From positions 1-64,000 of the forward strand of contig JAXHVN010000003.1 in assembly GCA_034189165.1 (NCBI GenBank): a stretch of DNA of 64,000 bases, in the 5' to 3' direction. A model generated the notes under the pieces. That model saw only the letters and a program-made list of their open reading frames with translations, did no database searches and was not told where the DNA came from. Every line of letters starts with the position of its first letter. The stretch's first letter is position 1. This document shows, in pieces, positions 34,201 through 42,259 of this stretch. The position numbers and the translations under genes are program-made. This stretch comes from JAASSS01 sp021767745 (GTDB taxonomy: Bacteria; Pseudomonadota; Gammaproteobacteria; UBA5335).

Positions 34201-35029
34201 CGCTCAGGCGCGCCAGCTGCAGATCGTCCAGGCGCAGCGCCGCGGTCCACACGGGCGTATCGAACAGCGATTCGGCGCGGGCGGTCAGCCTGACGTTGTA
34301 GGGCGCCTGCGCCGCCTGCCGCACGCGCAGCGCCGCCAGCGAGCCATCGACCACCAGCGCGGTGCGCAGCGGCGCGTAGCCCGGCGGGCGGGCGTCGGCC
34401 TTGAGCACGAGCATGAGCGGCCAGTCGCCCTGGGTCTCCAGCCAGCCCCGGCCGGTCAGCCTGCCCTGTGGGTGGACCAGCTCCAGCGTGTCCAGCAGCA
34501 CCCGCGGTCCGGCGGTGTCGAGATCGATCTGCAGCTTGTGCAGCACCTGCGGCTCGGCGTCTGGACCGGCGTAGTAGGTGAGATCACTGATGCGCACCTC
34601 GCGCAATGCAAGGTCGAGCGGTAGCTCGAAGGGCCCCGGCATCTGCAGCGTGACATCGTCGTCGGGCGGTGGCGCCTCTTCCGGCGCCCCCGGCAGCTGG
34701 CGCACGCTGACGCCGTCGGCGGACAGCTCCGCCACCTCCAGGCGCCGGCCGAGCAGCGCCGGCAGGTTCCAGTCGAGGCGCAGGGTGTCGATCGCGACCT
34801 GCAGCGTCGGGGTGTCGATCCGCACCTGTTCGAGCTGGACCGGACCGAGCAGGTTGCCGTCCACCTCGGCGGCCTCGAAGGCGCCGCCGGAGATGCGCCC
34901 GGCTTCGGTCAGCGCGATCTCGAGCGCACGGTCGCTGGTCAGCAGCAGCGCGCCGAGGCCGAGCAGACCGGCGATCAGCAGCACCAGCGCCAGGCCGGCC
35001 GCCAGGGCGAGACGGCGCAGCCACTTCAC
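31199..35029 (-). CDS. tamB: TamB, translocation and assembly module inner-membrane protein
   Basis: 1276 residues. One N-terminal signal anchor (about 8-32, LALAAGLALVLLIAGLLGLG) followed by a very long periplasmic beta-rich AsmA-like region and the C-terminal DUF490 domain (VSFSGYGLNAQIGGSILLTD, RGNILFPGGEITEPGIDLRA, QSDQLSYLLFGRPLNQ), ending in strand-like repeats. TamB spans the periplasm as a groove for lipid transport between membranes and works with TamA. It overlaps the tamA stop (ATGA at 35026-35029), so the pair is translationally coupled. Length is normal for the family. Confidence 0.96.
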   Translation of the reverse strand: MKWLRRLALAAGLALVLLIAGLLGLGALLLTSDRALEIALTEAGRISGGAFEAAEVDGNLLGPVQLEQVRIDTPTLQVAIDTLRLDWNLPALLGRRLEVAELSADGVSVRQLPGAPEEAPPPDDDVTLQMPGPFELPLDLALREVRISDLTYYAGPDAEPQVLHKLQIDLDTAGPRVLLDTLELVHPQGRLTGRGWLETQGDWPLMLVLKADARPPGYAPLRTALVVDGSLAALRVRQAAQAPYNVRLTARAESLFDTPVWTAALRLDDLQLARLSESLPAYGTTGTVEARGTGAAANVAAALAVVGPDAFESQLALQAEGDPDRVRIESLRVDGTPGTLRGEGVVALAGDTAELDVRLDWQNLGWPGVDWSSPTGQAALTGTPAAWQARLDARIDNPRQQAASGRVELAANGDLEQARLESLRAELLDGLIEGNGEIGWAEGMRWDVDLAARGIDPGVAVPDYPGAVDLSLASSGQSAPVLQAEARLTELGGRLRGQPLAGEASIRAVASEVTVEALDLRLGENRVQASGRVDTAAQTLDVQLELAARRLAQIAPPLAGSLTGPLSARGAFRQPRVEADLAGQGLQAGPARIDSLRLTGIFQPDVQQRSDLTLSAEGILVQAQSFDRLRLAIDGPLNAHRLSLDVQGEPLTASLEARGAADLETPGWRGELRELSLALPDQPTLALVAPARLAVSASRAEIDSLCLRQPTGARLCADGNWQAEGDWAAVLRLSDLDLAAYAALLPETLDLTGSVDLEAQLAGRGSRVTGEITGGSPRLRLAHRDETTIDPATELLIVDDLALDARLAPTGAQLRLAARLNETGRLDFGLRLPQFAGEFQNLGTTPLEAALQLQLDDLGWLPTLAPQLADVSGQIDLDMGLSGSLERPVLAGSAVLENAALEVPEIGLALSELELIARAAPDNRLTWTLTAVSGGVLRSDGSLSYVDGELAVEGTLRGNEFQAADLAEARVWLSPDMTFAYAGEAVRVGGELTIPRAEIDPTAGRGDEQDEAEDGPQVVTPSADQVILTPEGEVPADTVAVPVDLALRLRVIMGEEVSFSGYGLNAQIGGSILLTDGPTDLPLASGELSVEGKYRAYGQRLTIERGNILFPGGEITEPGIDLRAVKSLPDVTVGVQATGPVQTPQLRLFSDPAMSQSDQLSYLLFGRPLNQSASGEGQALSRAATALGLAGGERLAQNLGGRVGLDDIRIDSDGAVDQSELIVGRYLSPRLYVSYGIGVFNAISTLRTRYELSRRWTLNTETGVESAADLLYTLER

Positions 35030-36771
35030 AGGTTGGTCCCCAGCGTCAGGTGCAGGCGGAAGGTATCGTCCGCCTCGGCATCGAGCGGGAAGGCGACGTC
35101 GAAGCGGACCGGACCGACCGGCGTCTTGTAGCGCAGGCCCACGCCGACGGCGCTGAACAGCTGGTCGAACGTGGTGAAGGCGCTGCCGACGTCGTAGAAC
35201 GCGGCGGCGCCGAGGTTGCCGCGCAGATAGTGCTCGTATTCGGCGCTGGCCGTCGCCAGGTACTTGCCGCCGACCTTGGTGCCCGAACCGTCGCGCTCGC
35301 CGAGGGTGAGGTAGTCATAGCCGCGCACGGTGTAGTCGCCGCCGGTGTAGAAGCGCTTGGACAGCGGCAGGTCGTCGAAGTCGCCGGTCACCGTGGCGCC
35401 GAGCTGGTTGCGCAGGATCACCCGACCGTTCGGCCAGAGCTGGCGCAGATAGCGGGTGTCGCTGTTCGCCTGCAGGAAGGTGGCCTCCGAGAGCAGCTGC
35501 TCGAGCGCACCGATGGTCTCCAGGCTCCAGCGAAAGCCGCGCGTCGGGTCGCGCACGTCGTCGATGCGCGCATAGGTCCAGCCGATGCCGGGCAGCAGCA
35601 GCACCGAATCGTCTTCGTCGAAGGCCGGGCCGAGGTCGTAGGTCTCGCGTTCCAGGTCGAGCTTGAGCGTGCGCTGCCAGCGGTCGAAGACGTTCACGCG
35701 GGCGATGCCGAGCGCCAGGATGTCGTTGCTGCGATTCTCGATCTCGGTGCTGCGCACGCCGCCGGCGAAGCTCAGGCTGTCGGTGGTCGGATCGTCGATC
35801 GGGATGTAATAGCGGGCGTTCCAGTCCACGCGCACGCCAGAAACCTGCGCATCGCTGGTCCAGCGATGGCCACGGTCGTTGATGCGCCGGTTCTCGTAGC
35901 CGAGCGAGACCCGCGGACCGGTGTCCGTGGCGAAGCCGACGCCGGCGCGATAGAGGTGACGCTCCTCCGGTGTCATGCGCACCACGATGGGCACGGTGCC
36001 CTCGGCCCCCTGATCGCGCAGCGGCTCGATCTCGACCAGCTCGTAATAGCCGGTGTTGTAGAGCCGTGTCTGCAGGCTCAGCAGCTCGTCGGTGCTGTAG
36101 TAGTCGCCGCTCGTGAAGGGCAGGTAGCGGCGCAGCAGCGACTCGCGCAGCACGTCCTGCTGCAGGTCGATCTCGCCGAAGCGATAGCGTTCGCCGCTGG
36201 CCAGCGTCAGGCGGATCTCGGCCCGCTGGGCCTCCGGTTGCACCGCCAGCACGGCATCGGGGTACTTGGCGTCCAGATAGCCCCGGTCGAGCGCGAAGCG
36301 GCGCAGCTCGCGCTTGCCGGTCTCGTATTCGGCGTGCAGGAGCGGCTCGCCCGGCTGCAGGGGAAACTCGCGTGCCCGCTGCTGCAGGGCCGCATCCTCC
36401 CGTCCGGGCCCGTCGATGCGGATGTCCAGCGCCTCGACCTGCGTGCGTGGCCCGGGGCTGATGCGCACGATCACCCGGTCGGCATCCGGCGCGGACTGCA
36501 GCTCCGTCTCGACCTCCGGCTGGTAGTAGCCGAACGGCTGCAGCGCGGTGGTCACTTCCTCCGGGGTACCGGCCAGCAGGCTGCGCAGCCGGGCCGGCGT
36601 GAGTTCCTCGCCCTCGTAGGCTGTGAGCGGGAGCAGCCCGCGCACGTTGTCGGCCAGCTCGCCTGCCACGCCCTCGATCGCCACCGCCAGTGGTGCGGCG
36701 CCGATCGCCGGGGGGGCGAGCAGCAGCAGGGCCAGCAGGCCGTGCCCGAGATGGCGCTCGCGCCGGCTCAT
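35026..36771 (-). CDS. tamA: TamA, outer-membrane Omp85-family protein
   Basis: 581 residues with a signal peptide (1 to about 24, ending IGA). Three POTRA domains (about 30-265; FGYYQPEVETEL in the first, RFGEIDLQQDVL in the third) precede the 16-strand Omp85 barrel. The lid-loop family motif appears as the VRGYDYLTLGERD block, and the barrel ends with FRLHLTLGTNL, whose terminal aromatic-free strand still fits the family. TamA inserts outer-membrane proteins or works with TamB in lipid transfer. The ATG overlaps the end of the symporter gene upstream and its stop overlaps the tamB start. Confidence 0.96.
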   Translation of the reverse strand: MSRRERHLGHGLLALLLLAPPAIGAAPLAVAIEGVAGELADNVRGLLPLTAYEGEELTPARLRSLLAGTPEEVTTALQPFGYYQPEVETELQSAPDADRVIVRISPGPRTQVEALDIRIDGPGREDAALQQRAREFPLQPGEPLLHAEYETGKRELRRFALDRGYLDAKYPDAVLAVQPEAQRAEIRLTLASGERYRFGEIDLQQDVLRESLLRRYLPFTSGDYYSTDELLSLQTRLYNTGYYELVEIEPLRDQGAEGTVPIVVRMTPEERHLYRAGVGFATDTGPRVSLGYENRRINDRGHRWTSDAQVSGVRVDWNARYYIPIDDPTTDSLSFAGGVRSTEIENRSNDILALGIARVNVFDRWQRTLKLDLERETYDLGPAFDEDDSVLLLPGIGWTYARIDDVRDPTRGFRWSLETIGALEQLLSEATFLQANSDTRYLRQLWPNGRVILRNQLGATVTGDFDDLPLSKRFYTGGDYTVRGYDYLTLGERDGSGTKVGGKYLATASAEYEHYLRGNLGAAAFYDVGSAFTTFDQLFSAVGVGLRYKTPVGPVRFDVAFPLDAEADDTFRLHLTLGTNL

Positions 36772-38141
36772 GCGCCGGCCGCACGGCGACGGCCGGCGAA
36801 GTAGCTGCGCTGCAGCGCGCGCACCACCGGCGCCAGCAGCAGCAGGCTCAGCAGGTTCGGCAGCGCCATCAGCAGGTTGAAGATGTCGGCGAGGTTCCAA
36901 ACGAGCTCCAGCGGCACGGTGGCGCCGACGGCCACCAGCACGGTGAATACCAGGCGATAGGGCAAGACTGCGCGGGCACCGAACAGGAAGCGTGCGCAGC
37001 GATCGCCGTAGTAGGACCAGGCGATCATCGTGGAAAACGCGAACAGCGCGAGCCCGGCACCGACGACCCAGCCGCCGGCGATGCCGAGGCCGCCGCTGAA
37101 GGCCCAGGCCGTGAGCGCGGCGCCGGCCACCCCGGCCGGCGGGCCGGCCGCCAGCTGCGCGGTGACGATCACCAGCCCGGTGAGGGTGCAGATCACCAGC
37201 GTGTCGATCAGCGGCTCGAGCATTGCGACCAGTCCTTCGCGCACAGGTTCGTCCGTTTGTGCCGCGGCATGGGCCATGGGCGAGGAGCCGAGCCCGGCCT
37301 CGTTCGAGAACAGGCCGCGGGCGACGCCCCAGCGGATCGCCTCGCCCAGTGCCGCTGCGCCGGCTGCCGCCGGGTTCAACGCCGATTCCACGATCAGGGC
37401 GAAGGCCGCCGGGATCAGCGCCGCCTGCTGTGCCAGCACCGCCAGGGCGGCGACGATGTAGCCCAGCGCCATCAGCGGCACCAGCGCACTGGCCGTGGCG
37501 GCGATCCGCCGGATGCCGCCGACGATCACCGCACCCACCAGGGCGGCCATCAGCAGACCGAGCCACAGGCCAGTCGGCGCCGTCCCGCCGGCTGCGAACT
37601 GCAGCCCGTCCACCACCGAATTGGCCTGCACCATGTTGCCGATGCCGAACGAGGCCAGCAGCGCGAACAGGGCGAAGGCCTGGCCGACACGCGGCAGGCC
37701 GGCACCCTCGGCGAGCGTGTACATCGGGCCGCCGGCGATCTCGCCATCCGCCGCCACCTGCCGATAACGCACCGCCAGCGTGCATTCGGCGAACTTGGTG
37801 GCCATGCCGAGGAAGGCGGTGACCCACATCCACAGCAACGCGCCGGGACCGCCGAGGCTGACCGCGGTTGCCACGCCGGCGATGTTGCCGGTACCGACCG
37901 TCGCCGAAAGCGCGGTCGCCAGCGCCTGGAAGTGGCTGATCTGGCCGTCCGCACCGGGCGTGGCATGACGCCCGGCCAGCAGCGCGACGGCATGCGGCAG
38001 TGCGCGCAACTGCACCAGTCGCGTCTTCCAGGTGAGGAATGCGCCCATGCCGAGCAGCAGCAGCAGGGTGAGCGGGTTCTGCCAGAGCAGCCCGGCGAGC
38101 TGGCCTGCCTGCGCGGTCAGGCCGTCGATCAGATCGTGCAT
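36768..38141 (-). CDS. AGCS-family alanine/glycine:cation symporter
   Basis: 457 residues with about ten hydrophobic segments. AGCS marks: FQALATALSATVGTGNIAGVATAVSLGGPG (about 69-97; the core is given by positions), MWVTAFLGMATKFAECTLAV, GGPMYTLAEG and FSNEAGLGSSPMAHAAA. It would import alanine or glycine with sodium. It lies 13 bases after a lipoprotein gene and overlaps the tamA start by 4 bases (ATGA), so transporter and TamAB are co-expressed here. No functional link between them is known. Confidence 0.93.
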   Translation of the reverse strand: MHDLIDGLTAQAGQLAGLLWQNPLTLLLLLGMGAFLTWKTRLVQLRALPHAVALLAGRHATPGADGQISHFQALATALSATVGTGNIAGVATAVSLGGPGALLWMWVTAFLGMATKFAECTLAVRYRQVAADGEIAGGPMYTLAEGAGLPRVGQAFALFALLASFGIGNMVQANSVVDGLQFAAGGTAPTGLWLGLLMAALVGAVIVGGIRRIAATASALVPLMALGYIVAALAVLAQQAALIPAAFALIVESALNPAAAGAAALGEAIRWGVARGLFSNEAGLGSSPMAHAAAQTDEPVREGLVAMLEPLIDTLVICTLTGLVIVTAQLAAGPPAGVAGAALTAWAFSGGLGIAGGWVVGAGLALFAFSTMIAWSYYGDRCARFLFGARAVLPYRLVFTVLVAVGATVPLELVWNLADIFNLLMALPNLLSLLLLAPVVRALQRSYFAGRRRAAGA

Positions 38142-38154
38142 GGCGGCTGGGGCG

Positions 38155-38706
38155 CTAGCGCTCCTGTCTCAGGCTGCGTTCCAGCGCCGGCATCCAGGCG
38201 GTGAAGTCCGCCCTGGCGCGCAGCTGCTCGACCAGTTCCGCCTGCGTCGGCGTTGCCGCCGGCACCAGCTCGAACTCGCCGCTCGACCAGTCGCCCCCCG
38301 CCGGCTGCGCCTGCCAGCTGCCGACATAGGCCGCCTCGCCCGCCTCCACCTGCACCGCGCCGGTATGGCCAGAGCGCAGCGACAGGCTGTAGTTGGTGGT
38401 GCCGTCCGAGAAGCCGGCGAGGTAGTAGCGGCCAGGCGCGGCATTGGGCAGCACGAACCGACCGCCCGCATCCGCCGTCGCCTTCGGATTGTTCAGCGGG
38501 ATCAGATAGCGCCGCCCCGGCTCATGCAGGTACACCACCCGCACGTCCACGCGCGGTGCGAGGAGCGCCCCGTAGAGCAGGGCACTGTCTGCGCTGGCCG
38601 GTGCCGGCAGTGGCTGCGGCCCGGTGCAGCCGATCAGCAGCAGCCCTGCGGCCAGCAGTGCGCCCGTCCGGCGCAGGAAGCGGAGAAGGCAAGGATGGGC
38701 TCGCAT
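38155..38706 (-). CDS. Lipoprotein with carboxypeptidase-regulatory-like beta fold
   Basis: 183 residues. Lipobox LLIGC (C27) after a basic signal sequence. The middle part (GRFVLPNAAPGRYYLAGFSD, about 92-111) has the strand-loop pattern of prealbumin-like or carboxypeptidase-regulatory-like domains. The C-terminal 30 residues are helical (TQAELVEQLRARADFTAWMP). The function is unknown. The gene heads the lipoprotein-AGCS-tamA-tamB run with 13 bases to the next gene, and is divergent from uvrD. Confidence 0.75.
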   Translation of the reverse strand: MRAHPCLLRFLRRTGALLAAGLLLIGCTGPQPLPAPASADSALLYGALLAPRVDVRVVYLHEPGRRYLIPLNNPKATADAGGRFVLPNAAPGRYYLAGFSDGTTNYSLSLRSGHTGAVQVEAGEAAYVGSWQAQPAGGDWSSGEFELVPAATPTQAELVEQLRARADFTAWMPALERSLRQER

Positions 38707-38787
38707 GCGTGCACTCGACCTGTGACCGGCAGGGAAGCGGGCAGGCCCGGCGGCGGCTGCCGTCCGGGTGCCTGTTACCATGCTGCC

Positions 38788-40983
38788 ATGGATGTTTCCG
38801 GCCTGCTCGCAGATCTCAACGAACGCCAGCGCGAGGCGGTCGGCGGGCCGCCCGGGCACATGCTCGTGCTGGCCGGGGCGGGCAGCGGCAAGACCCGCGT
38901 GCTGGTGCATCGCATCGCCTGGCTGGTCGAGGTCGAGGGCGTCTCGCCTTACAGCATCCTGGCCGTGACCTTCACCAACAAGGCTGCCGGCGAGATGCGC
39001 GCGCGCGTGGAGACGCTGCTCGATCTGCCCGCCCGCGGCCTGTGGGTCGGCACCTTCCACGGCCTCGCCCACCGTCTGTTGCGCCAGCACCACGAGGCGG
39101 CGGGGTTACCGGCCGGCTTCCAGATCATGGACTCGGACGACCAGAAGCGGCAGGTCCGGCGCGTGCTGCGCTCGCTCTCGCTGGACGAGAACCGCTGGCC
39201 ACCCAAGCAGCTGCAGTGGTTCATCAACGCCTGCAAGGAAGAGGGCCGTCGTCCGCCGGCGGTGCGCGACACCGGTGATCCCGTGCAGCAGCAGATGGTG
39301 CGCGTCTATACCGCCTACGAGGCCGCCTGCCAGCGCGCCGGGCTGGTGGACTTTCCGGAGCTGCTGCTGCGCGCGTACGAACTGCTGCGCGATGACGCGG
39401 CGCTGCTGGCGCACTACCGAGAGCGATTCCGGCACCTGCTGGTCGACGAGTTCCAGGATACGAACGACCTGCAGTATCGCTGGCTGCGGCTGCTGGCTGG
39501 CGAGCGCGGCCGGCTGTTTGCGGTCGGTGACGACGACCAGAGCATCTACAGCTGGCGCGGCGCGCGGGTCGAGAACCTGCACCGCTTCGGCCGCGACTTT
39601 CCCGCGGCCGAGACAGTGCGGCTGGAGCAGAACTACCGTTCCACCGGCACCATCCTGCGGGCGGCCAACACGCTGATCGCCAACAACAGCGAACGGCTCG
39701 GCAAGGAGCTGTGGACTGCCGGCGGCGAGGGCGAGCCGATCCGGCTGTATGCCGCCTTCAACGAACAGGACGAGGCACAGTTCGTCGTCGATCGCATCCG
39801 CCAGCATCTGGATACCGGCGGCAGCCGCAGCGAGGTTGCCATCCTCTACCGCTCCAACGCGCAGTCGCGGTTGTTCGAAGAGCGGCTGATCATGGCCGGC
39901 ATCGCCTATCGCGTGTACGGCGGCCTGCGCTTCTTCGACCGTGCCGAGGTGCGCGACACGCTGGCCTACCTGCGCCTGACCGCACAGCGCCACGACGACA
40001 CCGCCTTCGAGCGCGTGGTGAACCTGCCGACGCGTGGCATCGGCAACCGGACGCTCGACGAGGTGCGCGAGCTGGCCCGGGCGGAGAGCCTGTCGCTGTG
40101 GGACGCGGCCCGGCGTCTGTGCGAACCGGCGGGCACCTCGCTGTCCGCCCGCGCCGTCAACGCGCTGGCGGGCTTCCTGCACCTGATCGACTCGCTCGCC
40201 GGCGAGCTGGAGGGGCTGCCGCTGGGCGATCAGGTCGATCGGGTGATCGAGCGCGCGCAACTGGTGGCGCACTACGAGAAGGAGCGGGGCGAGCGCGGCG
40301 AGGCACGGGTGGAGAACCTGCAGGAGCTGGTCAATGCCGCGCGGGGCTTCGGCGCCGATGCCGAATCGGGCATGTCGCCGCTGGCGGAATTCCTCTCCCA
40401 CGCGGCGCTCGAGGCCGGCGAGGGGCAGACGGAGGCGCACGAGGACTGTGTGCAGCTGATGACGCTGCACGCCGCCAAGGGCCTGGAGTTCCCGGTCGTG
40501 TTCCTGGCCGGGCTGGAGGACGGGCTGTTCCCGCACCAGCGCGCCCTGGAGGACGCTGCCGGACTCGAGGAGGAGCGCCGGCTGTGCTACGTCGGCATGA
40601 CGCGTGCCATGCACACGCTCTACCTCAGCTATGCCGAGGAGCGCCGGCTGTTTCGCGGCGGGCGCAGCCAGAGCCACCGGACCCTGCCATCGCGCTTCAT
40701 CGACGAGCTGCCGCGGGCGCTGGTGGAGGAGATCCGCCCGCGGCTGGCGATTTCACGGCCGCTGCTGGCGCGCGAGCGGGGCGGCGCGGACTGGGGCGGG
40801 GTGGCCGAGACGGCGCCGGGCCTGCGGCTGGGACAGTCGGTACGCCATGCCCGATTCGGCGACGGCGTGGTGCTGAACGTCGAGGGCCAGGGCCCGCAGG
40901 CGCGCGTGCAGGTGAACTTCAACGGCGTCGGCAGCAAATGGCTGGTGATGAGCTACGCCAAGCTGGAGCCGCTGTCCGGCTGA
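38788..40983 (+). CDS. uvrD: UvrD, DNA helicase II
   Basis: 731 residues, UvrD length. Walker A AGAGSGKT (29-36), motif Ia FTNKAAGEM, motif II VDEFQDTND, motif III GDDDQSIYSWRGA, motif V LMTLHAAKGLEFPVVF and motif VI CYVGMTRA. The C-terminal Tudor-like tail (QSVRHARFGDGVVLNVEG to YAKLEPL) that binds RNA polymerase is present, which separates UvrD from Rep. It acts in nucleotide excision and mismatch repair and removes RecA filaments. Start at 38788 (MDVSGLLADLNERQREAV). Divergent from the lipoprotein-AGCS-tam operon and convergent with dps. Confidence 0.96.
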   Translation: MDVSGLLADLNERQREAVGGPPGHMLVLAGAGSGKTRVLVHRIAWLVEVEGVSPYSILAVTFTNKAAGEMRARVETLLDLPARGLWVGTFHGLAHRLLRQHHEAAGLPAGFQIMDSDDQKRQVRRVLRSLSLDENRWPPKQLQWFINACKEEGRRPPAVRDTGDPVQQQMVRVYTAYEAACQRAGLVDFPELLLRAYELLRDDAALLAHYRERFRHLLVDEFQDTNDLQYRWLRLLAGERGRLFAVGDDDQSIYSWRGARVENLHRFGRDFPAAETVRLEQNYRSTGTILRAANTLIANNSERLGKELWTAGGEGEPIRLYAAFNEQDEAQFVVDRIRQHLDTGGSRSEVAILYRSNAQSRLFEERLIMAGIAYRVYGGLRFFDRAEVRDTLAYLRLTAQRHDDTAFERVVNLPTRGIGNRTLDEVRELARAESLSLWDAARRLCEPAGTSLSARAVNALAGFLHLIDSLAGELEGLPLGDQVDRVIERAQLVAHYEKERGERGEARVENLQELVNAARGFGADAESGMSPLAEFLSHAALEAGEGQTEAHEDCVQLMTLHAAKGLEFPVVFLAGLEDGLFPHQRALEDAAGLEEERRLCYVGMTRAMHTLYLSYAEERRLFRGGRSQSHRTLPSRFIDELPRALVEEIRPRLAISRPLLARERGGADWGGVAETAPGLRLGQSVRHARFGDGVVLNVEGQGPQARVQVNFNGVGSKWLVMSYAKLEPLSG

Positions 40984-41034
40984 GCGCCCGGCGCCGCTGC
41001 GTCCGCGGCCGAGCGTGTGGCGGGCCCGGTCAGC

Positions 41035-41055
41035 AAAAAGGGCGCCGCAGCGCCC
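41035..41055 (-). terminator. Intrinsic terminator of dps
   Basis: On the minus strand GGGCGC-TGCG-GCGCCC is followed by TTTTT, a textbook rho-independent terminator 21 bases after the dps stop. The plus strand ends in no T run, so it serves dps and not uvrD. Confidence 0.85.
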
Positions 41056-41076
41056 CCATGCCGTCGCCTCGTGCGC

Positions 41077-41565
41077 TCAGTCGAGCGTGCTGCGCAGCAT
41101 CCAGGCGACCTTTTCGTGACGGGCCATCCGATCGGCCAGCAAGCCGGCGGTGGACTCGTCGGCGACATCCTGCGCCTTGGGCAGCACCTGGCGGGCGCGC
41201 CGCGCCACGGTCTCGTTGCCTTCCATCAGCTGGCGGATCATGTCGTTGGCGCTCGGCACGTCGGTCGACTCGCGAATCTCGCTGAGCTTGCCGAACTGCG
41301 CGTAGGAACCCGGCGCCGGAAAGCCCAGCGTGCGGATACGCTCGGCGATCTCGTCCACCGCCTCGGCCAGCTCCAGGTACTGCTCCTCGAACATGGCGTG
41401 CAGGTCGTGGAAGCGCGGCCCGGTGACGTTCCAGTGGAAGTTGTGTGTCTTCAGGTACAGCGTGTAAGTGTCGGCCAGCAGACCGCTCAGGCCCTGCGCG
41501 ATATCGCTGCGGGCCGGCTCGCTGATGCCGATGTCCGGGGGGGCGACACTTTGACTGTTGCTCAT
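41077..41565 (-). CDS. dps: Dps-family DNA-binding ferritin-like protein
   Basis: 162 residues. The Dps ferroxidase block is intact: LKTHNFHWNVTGPRFHDLHA (about 39-57) and FEEQYLELAEAVDEIAERIR. N-terminal tail is short and not lysine-rich, so DNA binding may be weak; iron storage and peroxide removal are the sure roles. An AGGAGAGG ribosome-binding site lies 4 bases upstream of the ATG at 41565. It has its own intrinsic terminator and about 95 bases to the upstream SPOR gene, so it is a single transcription unit. No OxyR or Fur site was recognised by eye. Confidence 0.95.
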   Translation of the reverse strand: MSNSQSVAPPDIGISEPARSDIAQGLSGLLADTYTLYLKTHNFHWNVTGPRFHDLHAMFEEQYLELAEAVDEIAERIRTLGFPAPGSYAQFGKLSEIRESTDVPSANDMIRQLMEGNETVARRARQVLPKAQDVADESTAGLLADRMARHEKVAWMLRSTLD

Positions 41566-41661
41566 GAACCTCTCCTGTTGTGACTGACCGGCGCCCGGCA
41601 GGCGCGGGGCTGGGCCTGAAACCATGGGGGCGCGGCGCGGCATCTCAAGCGCCACGGCGGC

Positions 41662-42255
41662 CTACTCCGCCCGCAGCGCGATCGTCTCGATGCCGTTGTC
41701 CTGCAGCCGGCGCTGCAGACGCTGCAGACGGACGGGGTCCGTGATCGGCGTGGTGCGCACGCGATACCAGGTGCCATTGTCCAGGTCGCGCCGCTCGACC
41801 TTCACCTCGACGCCCAGCAGTGCCAGCTGCGCCTTCATGGCATCGGCATCCTCGAAGCGGCGGAAGGCACCGACCTGCAGCAGCTGCGGTTGCTGCGGCG
41901 AGGCCGGCGCCGCCGGCGCATCGTCCGCAGCCGGTGGCGTGCTGCCGGGGATGACGACCTCCTGCTCGGGCAGCTGATCGTAAAAGTCGAACTGCAGGGT
42001 ATCGGCCTGACCGGGGGGCGCCGCGGGCGGTGGCGCGGTGGGCGCCGGCGGGCCCTGTTCGGTCGGCGCCGGCGCGGTGACCGGCGTGCGTTCGTCCCAG
42101 CTCAGGAAGAACAGCCCGGCGCCGATGATGCCGACGGCCAGGCCGCCGAGTGCCAGCGCCCAGCCGGGCAGGGCCCGCCGTGCCGGCGGCAGTTGCCGCG
42201 TGTTGCGCTTCGGCTGGCGACCGCGGGTCGAGGCGGTTCGACGCTGTCCCGCCAT
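41662..42255 (-). CDS. SPOR-domain protein (FtsN-like)
   Basis: 197 residues: a basic cytosolic N-terminus (MAGQRRTASTRGRQPKRNTR), one membrane helix (about 32-54, WALALGGLAVGIIGAGLFFL), a proline-rich periplasmic linker and a C-terminal SPOR domain (LLQVGAFRRFEDADAMKAQL, GTWYRVRTTPITD) that binds denuded septal peptidoglycan. This is the FtsN architecture, and the gene begins 4 bases after argS, the usual argS-ftsN order of gammaproteobacteria. The FtsN essential helix motif is not obvious, so FtsN versus a paralogue stays open. Confidence 0.82.
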   Translation of the reverse strand: MAGQRRTASTRGRQPKRNTRQLPPARRALPGWALALGGLAVGIIGAGLFFLSWDERTPVTAPAPTEQGPPAPTAPPPAAPPGQADTLQFDFYDQLPEQEVVIPGSTPPAADDAPAAPASPQQPQLLQVGAFRRFEDADAMKAQLALLGVEVKVERRDLDNGTWYRVRTTPITDPVRLQRLQRRLQDNGIETIALRAE

Positions 42256-42259
42256 CGGG

